64,000 nt of DNA. It comes from Phascolomyces articulosus. Taxonomy: Eukaryota; Mucoromycota; Mucoromycetes; Mucorales; Lichtheimiaceae. The notes below the pieces were generated by a model. That model did no database searches, was not told the DNA's origin, and was given only the letters and a program-made list of their open reading frames with translations. Below, piece after piece: positions 45,392 to 59,920 of this stretch (the stretch's first letter is position 1; each line of letters begins with the position of its first letter). The DNA is taken from NCBI GenBank assembly GCA_025677815.1, contig JAIXMP010000051.1, positions 62,001 through 126,000 of the forward strand, written 5' to 3'. A program made the translations under genes and the position numbers.

Positions 45392-47371
45392 TTAACTGAT
45401 CGAAATATTAGTAAAGTCAGAATCGACATAAGAACCATGGAAAGTAGTTGCAGGAAATTCACCAATATCACTTCGTGCGACTTCTTGCATTGTTTGTGCG
45501 TCCACAACAGAAAGAACACATCGATCCTTTTCAGGGTTCTTTGGGTCCAATACATTGGTAAAGACCAATAAAGCACCATCATCTTCCTTTTCTGCACCTG
45601 GACGAGGTACAAAAACAGGTTCAGTATACATGTGCGACTTTTTATCCAACGTGAGTGTTTTGCCTGTTTCTAAATCCACCTTGACCAAACTGAATCGTTC
45701 ACTATCCTCGGCTGAAGCATTTTGTACTTGACAACCCCATAAATACTTGTAGGAACGATAGGTATTGTTTGGATGAAATCGAGGGAATTCAATATTCTCG
45801 GCAATCTTGCGAACGGAGGCTTCCCCTGTCTTTTGTTCACTGTTCCAAGTGACTTTGTAACGATTCAAATCACCAAATTTCATATGACCCGGGGCATACT
45901 GCATACCATTCATGGTGAAAGGTTTGATTTGATCACTAGCAATATCTTCTTTATCATTGCGATTGAGGAGACCGAGACGATGGATTTGATATAAAAAGTT
46001 ACCATTGGGGAAAGCACAACAATCCATTTCAATCACTGTGTTTCCATGTTCATCGACTGAATCCCATGCATTTCCGGTATGGAAAGTAAAGAATGGATCC
46101 ACAGGTAAAGAAACAACATGGCCGACTTTGGGATCACGGCTTACGACATGCAAAAAGGCAGGTCGCTTGTTATCCCACTGTAACGCAGCAGCAAGATTTC
46201 CTTGTAAAGTAATATCAAGACCATTCTTTCCATAATGAAGAGGTGATTCAGGCACAATAACATAGTTCTTGGTTGCCCAAAATGCGTGGATATACGTAGG
46301 TGTAAAAGGTTGTGTTGTACCATCAGGTAATTTGCGTTCAGTGATTTGACCAAGCACCTGAGGGTTCTTGCCAGTCTTGTCAAGAGAAAAGACAGTCATT
46401 GTAGGTGTTCGTCCAAGACTTGTGGTGAAATTAATGGTTTCTTTAGTGGTTGGATCGTATTGATGATGGGCTGCAGAAAGTGGACCTTTGAATCGTTCAT
46501 CATAATCCGTGTAATTGAAAAGTCGTTGAGGTTCTATATATTATTTTTAGTTTCATTTAGTCTATAATATATTTTATTATAAATATAAAAATTATTTTTT
46601 ACCAAGTGAATCTGCATGGACTTGTTGTAATGCATTAGCATCTGTTTTTGTAACAAGAATTTGATCATTTCCTGTGGCACCTTGAGGTATTGGGAAATTG
46701 GGTGTAACCTAAATGTGTGTATTATTTGTTTTGTAAATAAAGAAGCCAAGATGTTGCATGATAGATAATAATTTGCCCATCCAAAGAATAATAACACATA
46801 CAGTGACGCCCACATTTCTATCGCTTGGATTTTCAAATGATTCTCTTTGAGGTCGAAGTACCATTTTATCAATACGTTCTAAAAGATTGGTAAAAGCTCT
46901 CCATGGGGAGACTTTGGATACATGACCAAAAAAGATTTGATTTTTCCCAGGATCTTCAATCAATGCACGTTCAGCTCCTTCCGCTACAAATCGACTATTA
47001 TAACGAATAGATTGTTTTTCTGCTGATATTTCGAATCGATGTACAAAAGTGAGACCATCGAATGCATGTTGAATCACATATTGTTGTCCATCATCACCTA
47101 AATTAAATCGACCGGGGCCTGAATTTTGGTTTTTTTTTTTTGGATGTTAATTCAAGTTTTTTCTTTTTACGTACACACATAAGAAATAAATAAATAGAGG
47201 ATAGTTCTTACCAACACGATACAAGACACCCCCTTGAAGCCAAGCTGGAATGGTACCTTGAGAAGTAGGACACCAAATAGGTTTTGCGATTTGAATTGCA
47301 TTTCTAAGTTTGACTGTTTGTTGAACAGACCGAATGGTACTATTCACTGACATAAATTCAACTATTCCCAT
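45392..47371 (-). CDS. Carotenoid cleavage oxygenase (RPE65/CCD family)
   Basis: Fe(II)-dependent non-haem oxygenase of the retinal-pigment-epithelium/CCD family, cleaving a polyene bond of a carotenoid or apocarotenoid. Four exons: 47371-47212, 47118-46802, 46708-46603 and 46533-45392; 574 residues. The fold's four iron-binding histidines are visible in the expected contexts: SAAHHQYDPTTKE (about 217/218), FTPTYIHAFWATKNYVIVPE (277), DPFFTFHTGNAWD (346) and FPATTFHGSYVDS near the C terminus (560). The N terminus carries the family landmark GTIPAWLQGGVLYRVGPGRF and DGLTFVHRFEI. In zygomycete-type fungi such enzymes (CarS/Tsp3, AcaA/Tsp4) make apocarotenoids and trisporoid signals; which branch this one serves cannot be told from sequence alone. 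The upstream DNA holds a tandem duplication (next entry). Confidence 0.93.
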
Positions 47372-47581
47372 ATTGAAAATGATATAACTATAATGATCAC
47401 AAAAAAAATGAAGAAGAAAAAAGTGTTCCTTTTTCTTTATATATGATAATGTGTGGGCAATGGCAATCGTTTGTTTCACATTCTACTAATACAAAAAAAA
47501 AAGGCTCTCCGAATGATGAATTCCCGGTGAGTTACCACCAAAAAAGGAACTATAAAGAAAAGCGGAACAATCTTTTATTGC

Positions 47582-47746
47582 TTGGACAGGGCAAAATACA
47601 CCGAGAATGAAATTTAACTCGTCCGCGCTTTTTTATACATAAACATATGAAAGAACAAGAAGAGAGTTTGTCAACTATACTATTACTGTCCATGACGATA
47701 TACTATTTCCTTTGAATGAAACCTCGTTTATTATTATTATTATTTT

Positions 47747-47782
<36 letters not shown>

Positions 47783-47884
47783 AGAGTTTTCCTTACATAT
47801 GTTTAAACAGGTCAAAATACACCGAGAAAAAAATTTAACTTGTTCGTAAGGTAATATCTTACATAAAGACATATATGAAAGAAA
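47582..47884. repeat. Duplicated segment upstream of the carotenoid oxygenase gene, with poly-A
   Basis: Two direct copies (about 47582-47655 and 47801-47884) share CAAAATACACCGAGAA, AATTTAACT(C/T)GT(C/T)CG and ACATA...ACATAT...GAAAGAA, about 220 bp apart. A run of 32 A residues lies between them (47748-47779). They start about 210 bp upstream of the oxygenase ATG, so they may belong to its promoter. Confidence 0.7.
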
Positions 47885-50800
47885 TATCGCCATTCGCTTC
47901 ATCAACATGATTTCTAATTACTACTGCTTTACATTACCATTTTTAACAAATCCCAATCCTTTAAAAAATATGCTTATTTTGGTACATGAAAAAAAAAACA
48001 ATTCAACTATATGCTTGTGTACTTTGATAGATACATTCTTTTTTTATAATCAATAAACCCTTTTATTATGTCGCATTAAAGTCAATTAGGTGATTTTAAG
48101 TATATATTATACTTTAAAAGGCATGCAAATAGGATATTCATGAATCTGTTTACAAGAAAAAAAATTGCATGTGAATAACGCGTTAGACAATCGCTTTTCA
48201 TCATGCTGTTAGAATACATCTATTTTTTTATCTTATTATTTCTGTAATAAACATTTTTTTTATTATAGGATGTAAGAACATCTTTCCTAGCATATGTTAT
48301 TATATAGATAGAATTAAATGGCTATAATAATTCATAAGAATCTCTTATCCTTATCATTTTCCTTCTTGTTTTTGTAACATTCTTTTATACATCCATAACC
48401 TAAATTGATTTTGTCTATTATTCTCTGTAGTTTTTACTTGGTTATAATAAATGTTTTAAATGATATTCAAAAAGAAAGTAGGTGTATATTTATACCTTAT
48501 AAACGATCATGGTTCTCATGAAACGTCAATAAGTACATTATGGTATTCAATTCTTCTTAGGTCTTTTAGCATTTGTATAATACTTGTATATAATATATGT
48601 AAAAACATATTGCATACATTGATTATTTTGAAATGACCAATGATAAAGGACTAGATATATCTTGAGTTATAAATAGTCCGTACTACTATACCGCATTTAA
48701 AATATTTTGCATTATTTTTTTTGAACATGCTACTATCCTTCCGCAGCAAATAATCCTGGCCTATACGCGAAGGATTCCTGCTGATTATACCAAATCTCCT
48801 AATAAGGTTTTTTTTCTTTATATATATATTTATACCTTGTGATAAGTTTCTTTTTTCTAATTATATATAAACGATAAATAGAATTATCGATGATGACGAT
48901 GAATCATTTGGTGCAATCAACATGATATCAGCAACTTGCAGAAGAGATAATGGAAAAATACCTGTGTGGACAACATTACTAGGAGTAGTGATTATATACT
49001 GGTAGTCAACTTGTTACATCTCGACCATGGAAACTAAACAAATATGGTAGTTTTTACTACTATTTTTAAGCTACTAAAATGCTAATTCCATCTAATAATC
49101 CTGTATATTTGTAAAATAAATACTCTATTTTGTAAATAAAGAGCTTGTTATTTTAAGATCAAGATTTAAATACTTTGAGTGTTAAAAAACTCGATTGGAA
49201 TCTTATTTTTACTATGTTTCATCGTCAACATTAAGGAAATATTTATAACCATAAAAAGGTAAAAACCAATGTTATGTATTTTTTTTACATCATCCTTTTT
49301 TCCATTCTTCTTTTTTTTTTTTATCATCCATTACATATCATTTATAGTGCAACATGCTAATAATAATAATAATGTTATTACTTTAAGTTTGTAATGATGT
49401 TATTTCAACATCCATTGTTCCAATAAGAGTAGTTGTACGAATTTGTTTGTTTATTTGTTTGTTTTTTTACTTGACTCCTTCACCGTTCTGTACTACATCT
49501 ACCTGCAGAAAAAAAACATGGGTAATGATCGTTTTTTTTTACCAATAGATTGGATCCATCATAGGACCCTGAAAAAGAAAGGATGGTTGGTCCCTTCTTC
49601 TCGACAATAACCTGTAATCAAAATAAAAACAAAATAATTGTATTTATCATCTATGAAGCTTTTAGTATCTTCTGTTGATATACATATATAGATTATTAGG
49701 GATTGTTGCGATATAATCAGGTTGAATTTTTTATAATCAGGTATTCTTTGAATAATTTATACTAGATGAAGAAAAAGAAGGGTCTTCTTGTAATTCCTGT
49801 AAGATGATGATCATAATGATGAGATGTTATGTTAAAAGAACTAATAGTTTTAATATTTTCATTCATAATACGTTCAAACAATATTCATCATTTTTTACAT
49901 ATTAAAGAACCGTGGTATTATAATATTTAGAACCTTACATAATCATCTGTAAAATGATACAAGGGGTAATATTATACATAATAATGAAATTACTAGTCTA
50001 TAACATTGCATTACATACATATTGATAAAAGTGTTATATATAGAAGAGGCAAAGCAATGATATCTATGGTGACAAATAGACGTAATATTCTTCCTCTCCT
50101 TGGAAAGAAAAAAACTTGTCACAACAACAACAGCTTAGCAAAATATCTAATTATATATATTATTTTTATAACCTTGTTATCAGCAAGTTTATATAATTTA
50201 TTAATAACGAATATCATACATGTTTCTTCTTGAAATGGGAAATGATGTAAAATTGGATAACATATCAATTTTCTTGGATCAAAAAAGATGATGAGCTATG
50301 TATATATAAAAAAAAACATGGTCTTCTTCAGCCCAAAAAGATATATAAAAAAAAGATGGGCCAAGTAATAATAATAATAAATGTAATAAACATTAAGCCT
50401 CACCTCGTTTCTTCTCCCCATTTCGCTGCAAACTATTATGCAACGATGATATATACAAACAAAAACGTGTTGCTGCTCCCTCACATGATAATAGATGCAT
50501 TGTAATACTCTAAAATTGGAAAAAAGGCGTTTATAATAATAATATATATATTTATATAATTAAATCGAACTAACTAAAAAACTACTGCATGCAAGCCTAA
50601 GTAATCAACAAGAGACCAAACCAAAAGTGAAAAAAAAATTGGACTCATTCTTTCCCTTGTCAATGGATGGAATAATAAAAAAAATATAATGATGTTTTTT
50701 TAGGATCTAATGTATCTTCTTGTCGATCTATTATTATTAAGAAGAAAAATGGGAAATATGTCAAAATCGATAAAAAAAAATTGAAACAATTTCCTTTTTT

Positions 50801-51074
50801 TTTGACTTTAGTTTATTGTTGCCCAACAACAACAATAATAATGATAAAAATAAACCAAAGTTATCTTATTATGAATCATAATAAAATGGCTACGCAAAAA
50901 AAAAAAAAAACCATCCCTCCAACCAACCAACCAACCAACCAACCAACCAACTTTAAAAAAGCAACAAGGCATAAAATATAAAAATATACTATACTGGATT
51001 GGTTCGCAGCAGTTGATTATTCATCAACAAGCATGGCTTTTTTGTTTATATTTTGTTTTAATTTATAATAGCCA

Positions 51075-51113
<39 letters not shown>

Positions 51114-52323
51114 TAATCATGTAGTTAGAGAAAAAGAGAGAGAGAGAGTCATTGTCATAGTATTATATTTATGTAAATGATCGATTTACTTTTATTTTTA
51201 TTTTTTTCCTCCTTTTGAAACAAATTGTCTTTACTTTCCAAAAATTGATAAAATAATCAATGTAAAAAGGGCTGAAGAAGAAGAAGATAATGATGATGTG
51301 TTTCATTGTAATTGTTATTATACAAGTAATTGTAGTAGGATAAGATATGAATTTCTAATGTATAAACAATTAAATAAAATAAATCATTACTTACGGACCG
51401 AACAGATGCCGGGACAAAAAGTAAAATTTCTTCTTTGATCAATAAAAAGTCATGCCACATACCTGAAATTCAAAAGCATTATGACGATGATCTTTACCCG
51501 ACAGCCAAGTCTTCTTCTAATTCTCCTTTATAGATTTAGGAAATTGTTAGTTCATTTTTGCATGAATAAAAAAAAAGTTTTACATCTACAGTGAAAGTTC
51601 TCCCACATGTGATTTAAATAAAGATCATTTTCTTCTCCCCCTTGAAATTTTATAAAGTTCTTTATTATGATGATTTTAGTCCAAGTTACAATTCCATCAT
51701 GTAGAAAGTTGTTGCTATTGTTTTTTCCTTTATAATAAAAAAAAAGAGAAAATTTGGGATGGTTTACCGAACCGGACCTATGCAGGATGAGGATTAGGAC
51801 AACAACAAATGAGCCGGAATTGTTATTTGTATGTGTAGGTTAATAATAGAAACTCGCATTCAAGACATATGTTCTTCTCTTATCATCCCGAGTGAGAGGA
51901 TAAAAGACTTATTTTATTCATAATTATATATATATATATTATTCGCTATGGCCTATTATTATAAATGAAGCAAACCTATGGGGGTTCCGAGTGGGGCTTG
52001 GGTTTTAGTTTTTATTGTGGTTTTGGGGGAGAAATAAATAAAATAAAAAAAAAAAGAGGCAAAAGAATCATGATATCAAGTAGATGAAAGAGGTTAAGAA
52101 AGGAGAAGCCAAAAAAAAAATATGAATTTTTTTTTTTTATATTCCCAAATTTTTGGCTTTTTAGAGAATTTTGCATAAATACGCTTGATTTTTTCAACCT
52201 TTTTTTTTCGTCTTTTCTCTTTTTTCTTTTATATACTTTATTTTTCTTCTTTTTCTTTACAACAATAACTACTACTTTTCTAATATATACATCAAACAAT
52301 AACACTAACTAAAATATATTATT
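47885..52323. other. Long AT-rich divergent intergenic region with microsatellites
   Basis: About 4.4 kb between the oxygenase upstream repeats and the NmrA-like gene. It contains an AACC tetranucleotide run (50919-50951), an AGC/AGT trinucleotide run (51075-51114), a short GA run (about 51129-51146) and many A/T homopolymers. At about 48730-48960 there are two short protein-like pieces on the plus strand (TILPQQIILAYTRRIPADYT and INMISATCRRDNGKIPVWTT) that cannot be joined into a gene. The last few hundred bases are pyrimidine-rich, as a promoter for the plus-strand gene. Confidence 0.5.
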
Positions 52324-53532
52324 ATGCTTCTTATTACAAGTGCTGATCATTATATTGGACATTGTGTCACTTCTCATTTGGCACGATATGAACATCTTCG
52401 ACCTCAATTACGAGTCCTTTGTCAAAACAAGACAACATGTTTGAATTTTGCTAATAAAGGCATTGATGTACGTGAAATCGATTATATGCATCCTAATGAA
52501 GTATCCAAGGCATTTGAAGGTGTCGACCATATGATATTAGCCGTTGGCAACGAAGCAGATCGTGTTGCTTATTGTGAACATTTATGTAAAGTGGCAAGTC
52601 GATCTGGTGTTCAATCCATTATTTGTATTTCGCATGTGGGTGCAGTTTCAAGTGATCATGAAATGCTGGCTCATTATTCATTTATTGAAGATGAAGTGAT
52701 TACTAGTACATGTCAATGGACTATATTAAGGTAATAATAATAATAATTAATTATAGAAAGAAACATCCTTTTTTCTCTCTTTCATGTCTAATACAATAGC
52801 TTCTTATATATTTAAACAATAAAAAATAGACCTGATTGGATTCATCAAAACTTCCATTTATGGTCCAGGTACGTGGAGAAACATCGTCACTTGCCTCTAC
52901 CTATTCCAGAAAAAGCCGAAATTTGTCCCTTGGATATTACCGATTTGTGCAGAGCCGTAGAAAACTTGATAATTACGTCCGATCATAAGAAAACCATCCG
53001 ACCTAACCTGATGGATGACCACGTTGGTCAAGTTTATACATTGACGGGTCCACAAGCCATCAATGGCAAACATTTGGTTCATTTACTTGGCAAGACAACA
53101 GGTTATGAAAAATTCCAATATCGACATGTTCGACCTATGGATACAGGTTATTATTTGGATGATCTTCCCAAAGATATTTGGTTTGATGCTCGTGTCAAAC
53201 ATGAAAAAAGCCAAATTTATAGTGATCCATTAGACGGCTATGAATATCGTACTCGTCTTTTACGTGCCCCTACACGTATGTATAAATATATATATATATT
53301 ATTGTTACTTGGTCATTCAAGTTGTCAGTTGATCATTCATTTGTAAGTCACTAACCTGTTTTTATTTTATATAGCAACACAAATCAAGACTTATTTAGAA
53401 TACTTTGATTGGGTTCATAATCAAGCAGGAAGTCTTTGTGTACCACATATTAGTACAATTACTGCTTTACCACCTCGATCCATTCGTAAATTCTTTCAAG
53501 AAAATGCCAATAGTTTTAAACCTCGCGTGTAA
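52324..53532 (+). CDS. NmrA-like NAD(P)-binding protein (atypical SDR)
   Basis: Rossmann-fold protein of the NmrA/HSCARG-like atypical short-chain dehydrogenase group, probably a nucleotide-sensing or redox protein rather than a classical dehydrogenase. Three exons: 52324-52730, 52830-53275 and 53375-53532; 336 residues. The N-terminal strand and loop read MLLITSADHYIGHCVTSHLA, in the place of the usual TGATG-x-x-G-x-x-V; only the last glycine is kept, so the dinucleotide loop is unusual. Then come LRVLCQNKTTCLNFANKGID with the second strand, VDHMILAVGNEADRVAYCEH, VQSIICISHVGAVSSDHEML, WTILRPDWIHQNF (the NmrA-typical TILRP-x-x-x-x-N), and IPEKAEICPLDITDLCRAVE. The start is the first ATG after a long pyrimidine-rich leader. 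Substrate and partner are unknown. Confidence 0.85.
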
Positions 53533-53859
53533 AAAAAAAAAAAAAAAATTCAATACATCATTTTTCATATATCCTATTTCTTTTTTCTTTTTTTTTAACA
53601 TATAACATACATAAATATAATAATCGATTTAAACATATGATAACATGCAAACTATGGTATTCATTCACATATACACTCATCTATACACACACATTCACAT
53701 TTTACACCATTTTTTTATATATACAGTTTTTTCTCTTTCTCATCTATTATTTCATTTGTTCAATTTTTTTCTTTTTCAGTAAAAAAAGATGTTTTTTTAT
53801 GCAAACAAATTTTTGTAAAGCAGAAAGGTTTTTGTTACTATTTAAAAAACAAGGGGAAG

Positions 53860-53897
<38 letters not shown>

Positions 53898-54073
53898 GGA
53901 GGGAGTAACCAAAAATATATTAAGATTTGTTTGTTATTTGAAGTGTGGATGTTATATGCTACATTTGGATCAATCTCTCTCCATGTATAATATAAAAAAA
54001 AGACTATTCGCTACTATTGAATGCCATTTTTTTTTATTATTATTATAAGAAAACTAACATTTCCCCATTTTTA
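53533..54073. other. Intergenic region with TA/GA microsatellite
   Basis: About 540 bp between convergent genes. It holds a (TA)n-(GA)n compound run at about 53861-53900 and T/A homopolymers; otherwise featureless. Confidence 0.6.
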
Positions 54074-55337
<1,264 letters not shown>

Positions 55338-57431
55338 TTTTTAAAAAAGTGTTGTTGTTATTTTTTGTAAAATAAAAAAAAAGTAGAAAAAAGAACAAGT
55401 TCAATTGAAGGGAGAAACGGTTGGAAAAAAAAAAAGGTTCGCGGGGTTTAATTTTGACTGTGGTTGTTGAAAATGAACAAGTAAAAGAAGAGCAACCCGC
55501 AGTTATTCTTATATGTTTCGCAACTGGATGAACTTTATCCTCCCTCACTCTTTCTATATGAATAGACTATCGATCACACACAGGGAGAAGATCCAATACT
55601 ACCTTTCATGTATAAAAATATTATATTTACAAATGGCGCAATGTTTTTTTTAAGTGTCACCATAATTTTTGTTGGTTTATATGAATGATGAAATGGTGAA
55701 CAAAGCAAGAAACGTATCGTTATGCATGATATGGGCGATGTGCTCAGTTATCGGCTCAGCAAAATAACTATACTTTTCCTTTTCCTAATATAAAAATGTG
55801 GCGCGTGTGTGTATGTGTGTGTGTGTGTGTGCAAGAGAGACCCCACATGTTTATTATTTCTCCCTTCTTTGTAATATCGATTGACCAACCATCCACAAGT
55901 ACGCATTACTTTTTTTTACTAAAGATGCGCCGTTTTTTTTAAAAAAAAAATAAGCCGATTTTAAAAGAATAGTACAAGATTGTAAATGGTTTTTTTTATC
56001 AGGAACAACAGTCAGAAATGCATATCAAAAAGTATAAGTCTTTACTAACGATTTCTTTTCCGGTATTTCAATAGTTTATTTATTTTAGTTGTTCAATGTA
56101 GTAAAAAGATCTAACTACTACAACGTATTTTCTTTTTTTTCCCCATAATTGGCCCAATAATTCCAATAATGAAATTACTCTTCTTCTCTTCTTCTCATGA
56201 TGTATATCATGTAGAGGGGAAAAAAAGAAGCTTTTTTATTATGGAATAGATAAACCACAATTATTAGAGATGATCATCTTTGTCAAATTGGAATATACCC
56301 CCTCTCTGGTTTTTTGGAGTATATCGTTTTTTTTTATATCGTTACACAAAGTTTATGTTATTCAATATAAACATTTCGAAAGTGCTCCCTAATGTTTTAT
56401 ATGTATAAAAATATGTGTTGCATTATTTATGAACCTATTTTTATATATACTGACTATGGCTGCGTTTATTACAACAGTGAAAGCACTCTTTAGTAATGGA
56501 AAATAATCAGGGTAAAATGGTGTTTGTTTCTTGAATCATTGATAAGCTAAAAAAAAAAAAAAACTTAAACTTTATTACAAAAATGGTAAAGTTACCAAGA
56601 AGTCTATAGTAGAATACACAAAAGACTTTTTTGAATAGTTTTTTTAAGTGTGTTAGGAAGTAATTCAAGTTTATGATTCTATTTATCCAGTATAAAATTA
56701 TTTTCGAAAGTAGGGAATAGTTTTAATTTTAGTGGTTGCTTTAATACATAAAGAATGCTTTGTTATAAGCGCTTAGGCATTATATGCACTTGAAGAAATA
56801 TGTCATCATTGAATTCATCACCATCAAAAAAATCACTCGAGTCAGGGGAATATTCATACATGTACTTTTTCTCATCCGAATTAGGAATTTGACGGTACCA
56901 AATTATCAGAGATGATGTGTCGGAATAAAAAAAAAAGGGCAGGTCTTTCCAACCTCAGTATGAAACATGATCAATCCCAGTTTTTTTATAAGGTAACTTA
57001 AAGAGGATACGTATATGTCTTAAACAAGTTGTTCCTTTTGTAAACAATTTTCATAAAGTTGAATACAAAAATGAAATATGGATGCATTGTTGTTGTTGTT
57101 GATTTTTTGTGACTCTAATTTCTGTATCAAAAAAAAAGAAAGAGGTCCTAAATTAGCATTTTTTTTTAGTTGACCAACAGCACGATTTGATGAAACTGAA
57201 CATTATTGGTGCGTTCATTACTAGTGATAAAGAAAAAGGGACTTCTTTGAAAAAAAAACGCCTAGGCTCGCCCAAAGAGGTTTTTTTTTATAATCACCGA
57301 CACACCTAAAAAAAATCCATTTTATCAATTTTTTTTTTTTTTTTTGTATTTGTTTTTTTTTTACATTTCATAATTCTTATCTTTGTTTTATTAAACAAGA
57401 AAGAGAGAAATATCATTCACATTATATCATC
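55338..57431. other. Intergenic region between UBC4 and SET gene (divergent promoters)
   Basis: About 2.1 kb separating two divergent genes. It contains a GT-rich microsatellite (about 55803-55832) and numerous homopolymer runs; strong T tracts at 57330-57362 precede the SET gene. No exon is supported. Confidence 0.5.
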
Positions 57432-58757
57432 ATGGCAGCAACAACAATAACAACAGCAATGGATTTTATTTCTATTCATGGACATCCTTCATCTACAACA
57501 ACACCCACGACACCTGATGAAAAACATCAAGAAAAAAATTGGTTATCCATTTGTTCATTTCCTGGTAAAGGGCGAGGATTTGTTGCTACTCAACAAATAC
57601 CAGCAGGAACTATTGTTCATACAGCCGAACCTTTAGCTGCTGTTGTATCACAAGAATGGATCCCAGAAACATGTGCATGGTGTTTTCATTTTACGTATCC
57701 CAAAAAAATGAAATATAAAATGGAAATGAAAGTATCAACGACGTGTTTACAAAAGAAAAAGAAAAAACAACATCCACGTTCTACTACCATGACGAGTAAA
57801 GATGTATTATTTTGTTCAGAATCTTGTCAACAAAAATATCAAACCTATGGATATCATAAGAATGAATCAGAACTTTTATTACGTTGTTTTCATGCACTTG
57901 AACAAGTATATCATCAACGAAGAGAGAAACAAACATCGAACGATAATGAAGACATCCTTCATCATGATATGAATAAATTCATCAAGGATTTATTACATCA
58001 AAAAGTGGATATTCACAATGACGAACAATTACGCCATTGGATTGATCAAGCATGGACCACCTTTGTTCAACATTATCATCAAGGACAAGCAACACAAACA
58101 TGGATGCCCGATGATGCCGAACGGACTATGTTACGTCTTGTGGCTTGCTGTGTAGGTCGTCGACAAATGGAAGCGGAGTATCTCTTTCCCGAATTACCAG
58201 TGACCGTATCTACTTTTAATGACTTGTTCCAAGTCCAATGCAATGAACTCGCCTATATTCGTCGTATCCTTCTTGATGTTGATCATGAGAATGAGAGTAG
58301 GAAAGAAAAGAGGATATTGGATGCATTGTTTGATATAATGCAAATGTATATATTTTTTTTATCTGCTACCTCTGACTTTTTGGATTGTCCTCACACTTTA
58401 TTTCGTGCCATTTATTTCCGTGAAATGGCCAATAGTTTTGGTCTTTGGGAAATGGCATCAAAGCAAGAAGAAGAAGATGGAAATGTAACGGATGATTTGG
58501 AATTATTAGGTTGGGGTATTTATCCTTCCGCTGTTTATTTTAATCATGCATGTGATGCCAATATACGAAAAATTCGAAAGGGTCGACAGATGGTATTTAT
58601 TTCTAAACGAGTGATTGAACAAGGAGAAGAAGCATGTATATCTTATGGTTGTGTGGAAGATACTGTACAAGAACGAAGGAAAAGATTATTAGAACATTAT
58701 CACTTTTTATGTGCTTGTACTCGATGTGAACAAGAAGCATCATCATCATCTGAATAG
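57432..58757 (+). CDS. SET-domain protein with MYND-like zinc region (SMYD/Set5-Set6 type)
   Basis: Single-exon gene, 441 residues; intronless unlike its neighbours. Predicted protein-lysine methyltransferase. An N-terminal low-complexity Thr/Ser leader precedes LSICSFPGKGRGFVATQQIP, the opening of the SET domain (G-x-G-x-G binds S-adenosylmethionine). Then comes a split-SET zinc region with CAWCFHFTYP and LFCSESCQQKYQTYGYH, interrupted by a Lys-rich insert, resembling a MYND finger. After a helical middle part, the SET core follows: LGWGIYPSAVYFNHACDANI (NHxC motif), FISKRVIEQGEEACISYGCV (catalytic-region Tyr in ISYG), and the post-SET-like HFLCACTRCEQEA. A poly-Ser C terminus closes it. The ATG at 57432 is the first in a long T-rich leader. 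Target (histone or other protein) is unknown. Confidence 0.88.
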   Translation: MAATTITTAMDFISIHGHPSSTTTPTTPDEKHQEKNWLSICSFPGKGRGFVATQQIPAGTIVHTAEPLAAVVSQEWIPETCAWCFHFTYPKKMKYKMEMKVSTTCLQKKKKKQHPRSTTMTSKDVLFCSESCQQKYQTYGYHKNESELLLRCFHALEQVYHQRREKQTSNDNEDILHHDMNKFIKDLLHQKVDIHNDEQLRHWIDQAWTTFVQHYHQGQATQTWMPDDAERTMLRLVACCVGRRQMEAEYLFPELPVTVSTFNDLFQVQCNELAYIRRILLDVDHENESRKEKRILDALFDIMQMYIFFLSATSDFLDCPHTLFRAIYFREMANSFGLWEMASKQEEEDGNVTDDLELLGWGIYPSAVYFNHACDANIRKIRKGRQMVFISKRVIEQGEEACISYGCVEDTVQERRKRLLEHYHFLCACTRCEQEASSSSE

Positions 58758-59920
58758 AGTAGTTCCTCTTTTTTTTTAATCTATCTTTTGCATATTCTCT
58801 CATCGTTTCTGTACATTTTATCTATTTATGACTATTACCCCTTCCTATTATATATTTGTTGTTAAACCCGTCACCCCATCATGATGATAACCTATAAATT
58901 ATTTATATACCTTATTTTAAAAAATTATATATCGAACAACAATGTTTGTAGAAAATCATGCAAAAATAGGTTTTGTTGCTGCTGGGAAAAATAGACTATG
59001 TCAAAATTTACTTTGGTTTCACCAGATTCTTAGGCTATAGAGTCAACCCTCAGTTTTTGCAAATGCGAATAATGTTGGCTTGCTTTAGGTAAGATGAAAT
59101 AAAAGCATGATGTATTTATCTGTCTTGTGGTTGCTTATTATAAAAAGGAAAAAAAACATTGACAATAAAAGTTTGTAGCAATAATGCTTATCCTCTTATA
59201 TATACTGTTGCATACCAATAAAAAACACTAACTCCCCCCAATTTAGTTTTTAATTAGAGAAGGCTTCCTTCCTCTCTCCAGAATGAACTGTTATTATAGT
59301 TAGTGTTGATTTTCTTAACCCATATCGTTCTCTTCATATTCGATCCTCATCAAATTAATTATCAAATTGATCAATGCCTGACGATTGTTGCCTCGAATTA
59401 AAGCTGCATAATGAGAGTTTATATTATCCGCCCCACCAGACTGAATGTAGGCGTAGTGGTATGGACCATTACGATGACCTATACAATCCATAAGATCGTT
59501 CATCAGCATACCCACATATATCAATTCCATTTGTTTTCAATATCTAAATTTAATCTTGACACACTCAAATCAAAGAATCAACTTAATATATAAATTAACG
59601 TAATCAGTTGAGAACAGGTTTCGATTATGTTACACGTATTATTGTAATGATAAACCACAATGATATAAAGAAATCTTTTAATGGTTTTAATCAGTAAGTT
59701 GTTATTAGGCAACACATTATGACAAATGTAATCTTATGTCTTTTTTTTTTTAAAAAAAAAAGACATTATTATCCTCTGCCATAGCTTGGTTCTATTTGCT
59801 TTATTGCACATTTGAGACAAAATCGAATCGTTTATCTTAATTATCCTTTATAGATATTTGCACAGAAGAATGAGGATCGCTTGGTATTGACGTTAAATCA
59901 TCATTTTATTGACCAAGGAG
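58758..59920. other. Intergenic region with isolated minus ORF
   Basis: About 1.15 kb. A minus-strand 71-codon ORF (59530-59315) reading MELIYVGMLMNDLMDCIGHR and then GNNRQALINLIINLMRIEYE is protein-like but isolated. It has no recognised family and no supported neighbouring exons. The remainder is AT-rich. Confidence 0.4.

Noticed and set aside
53860..53925. Possible CRISPR-like or structured repeat in the TA/GA run
   Set aside because: Simple dinucleotide microsatellite without unique spacers.
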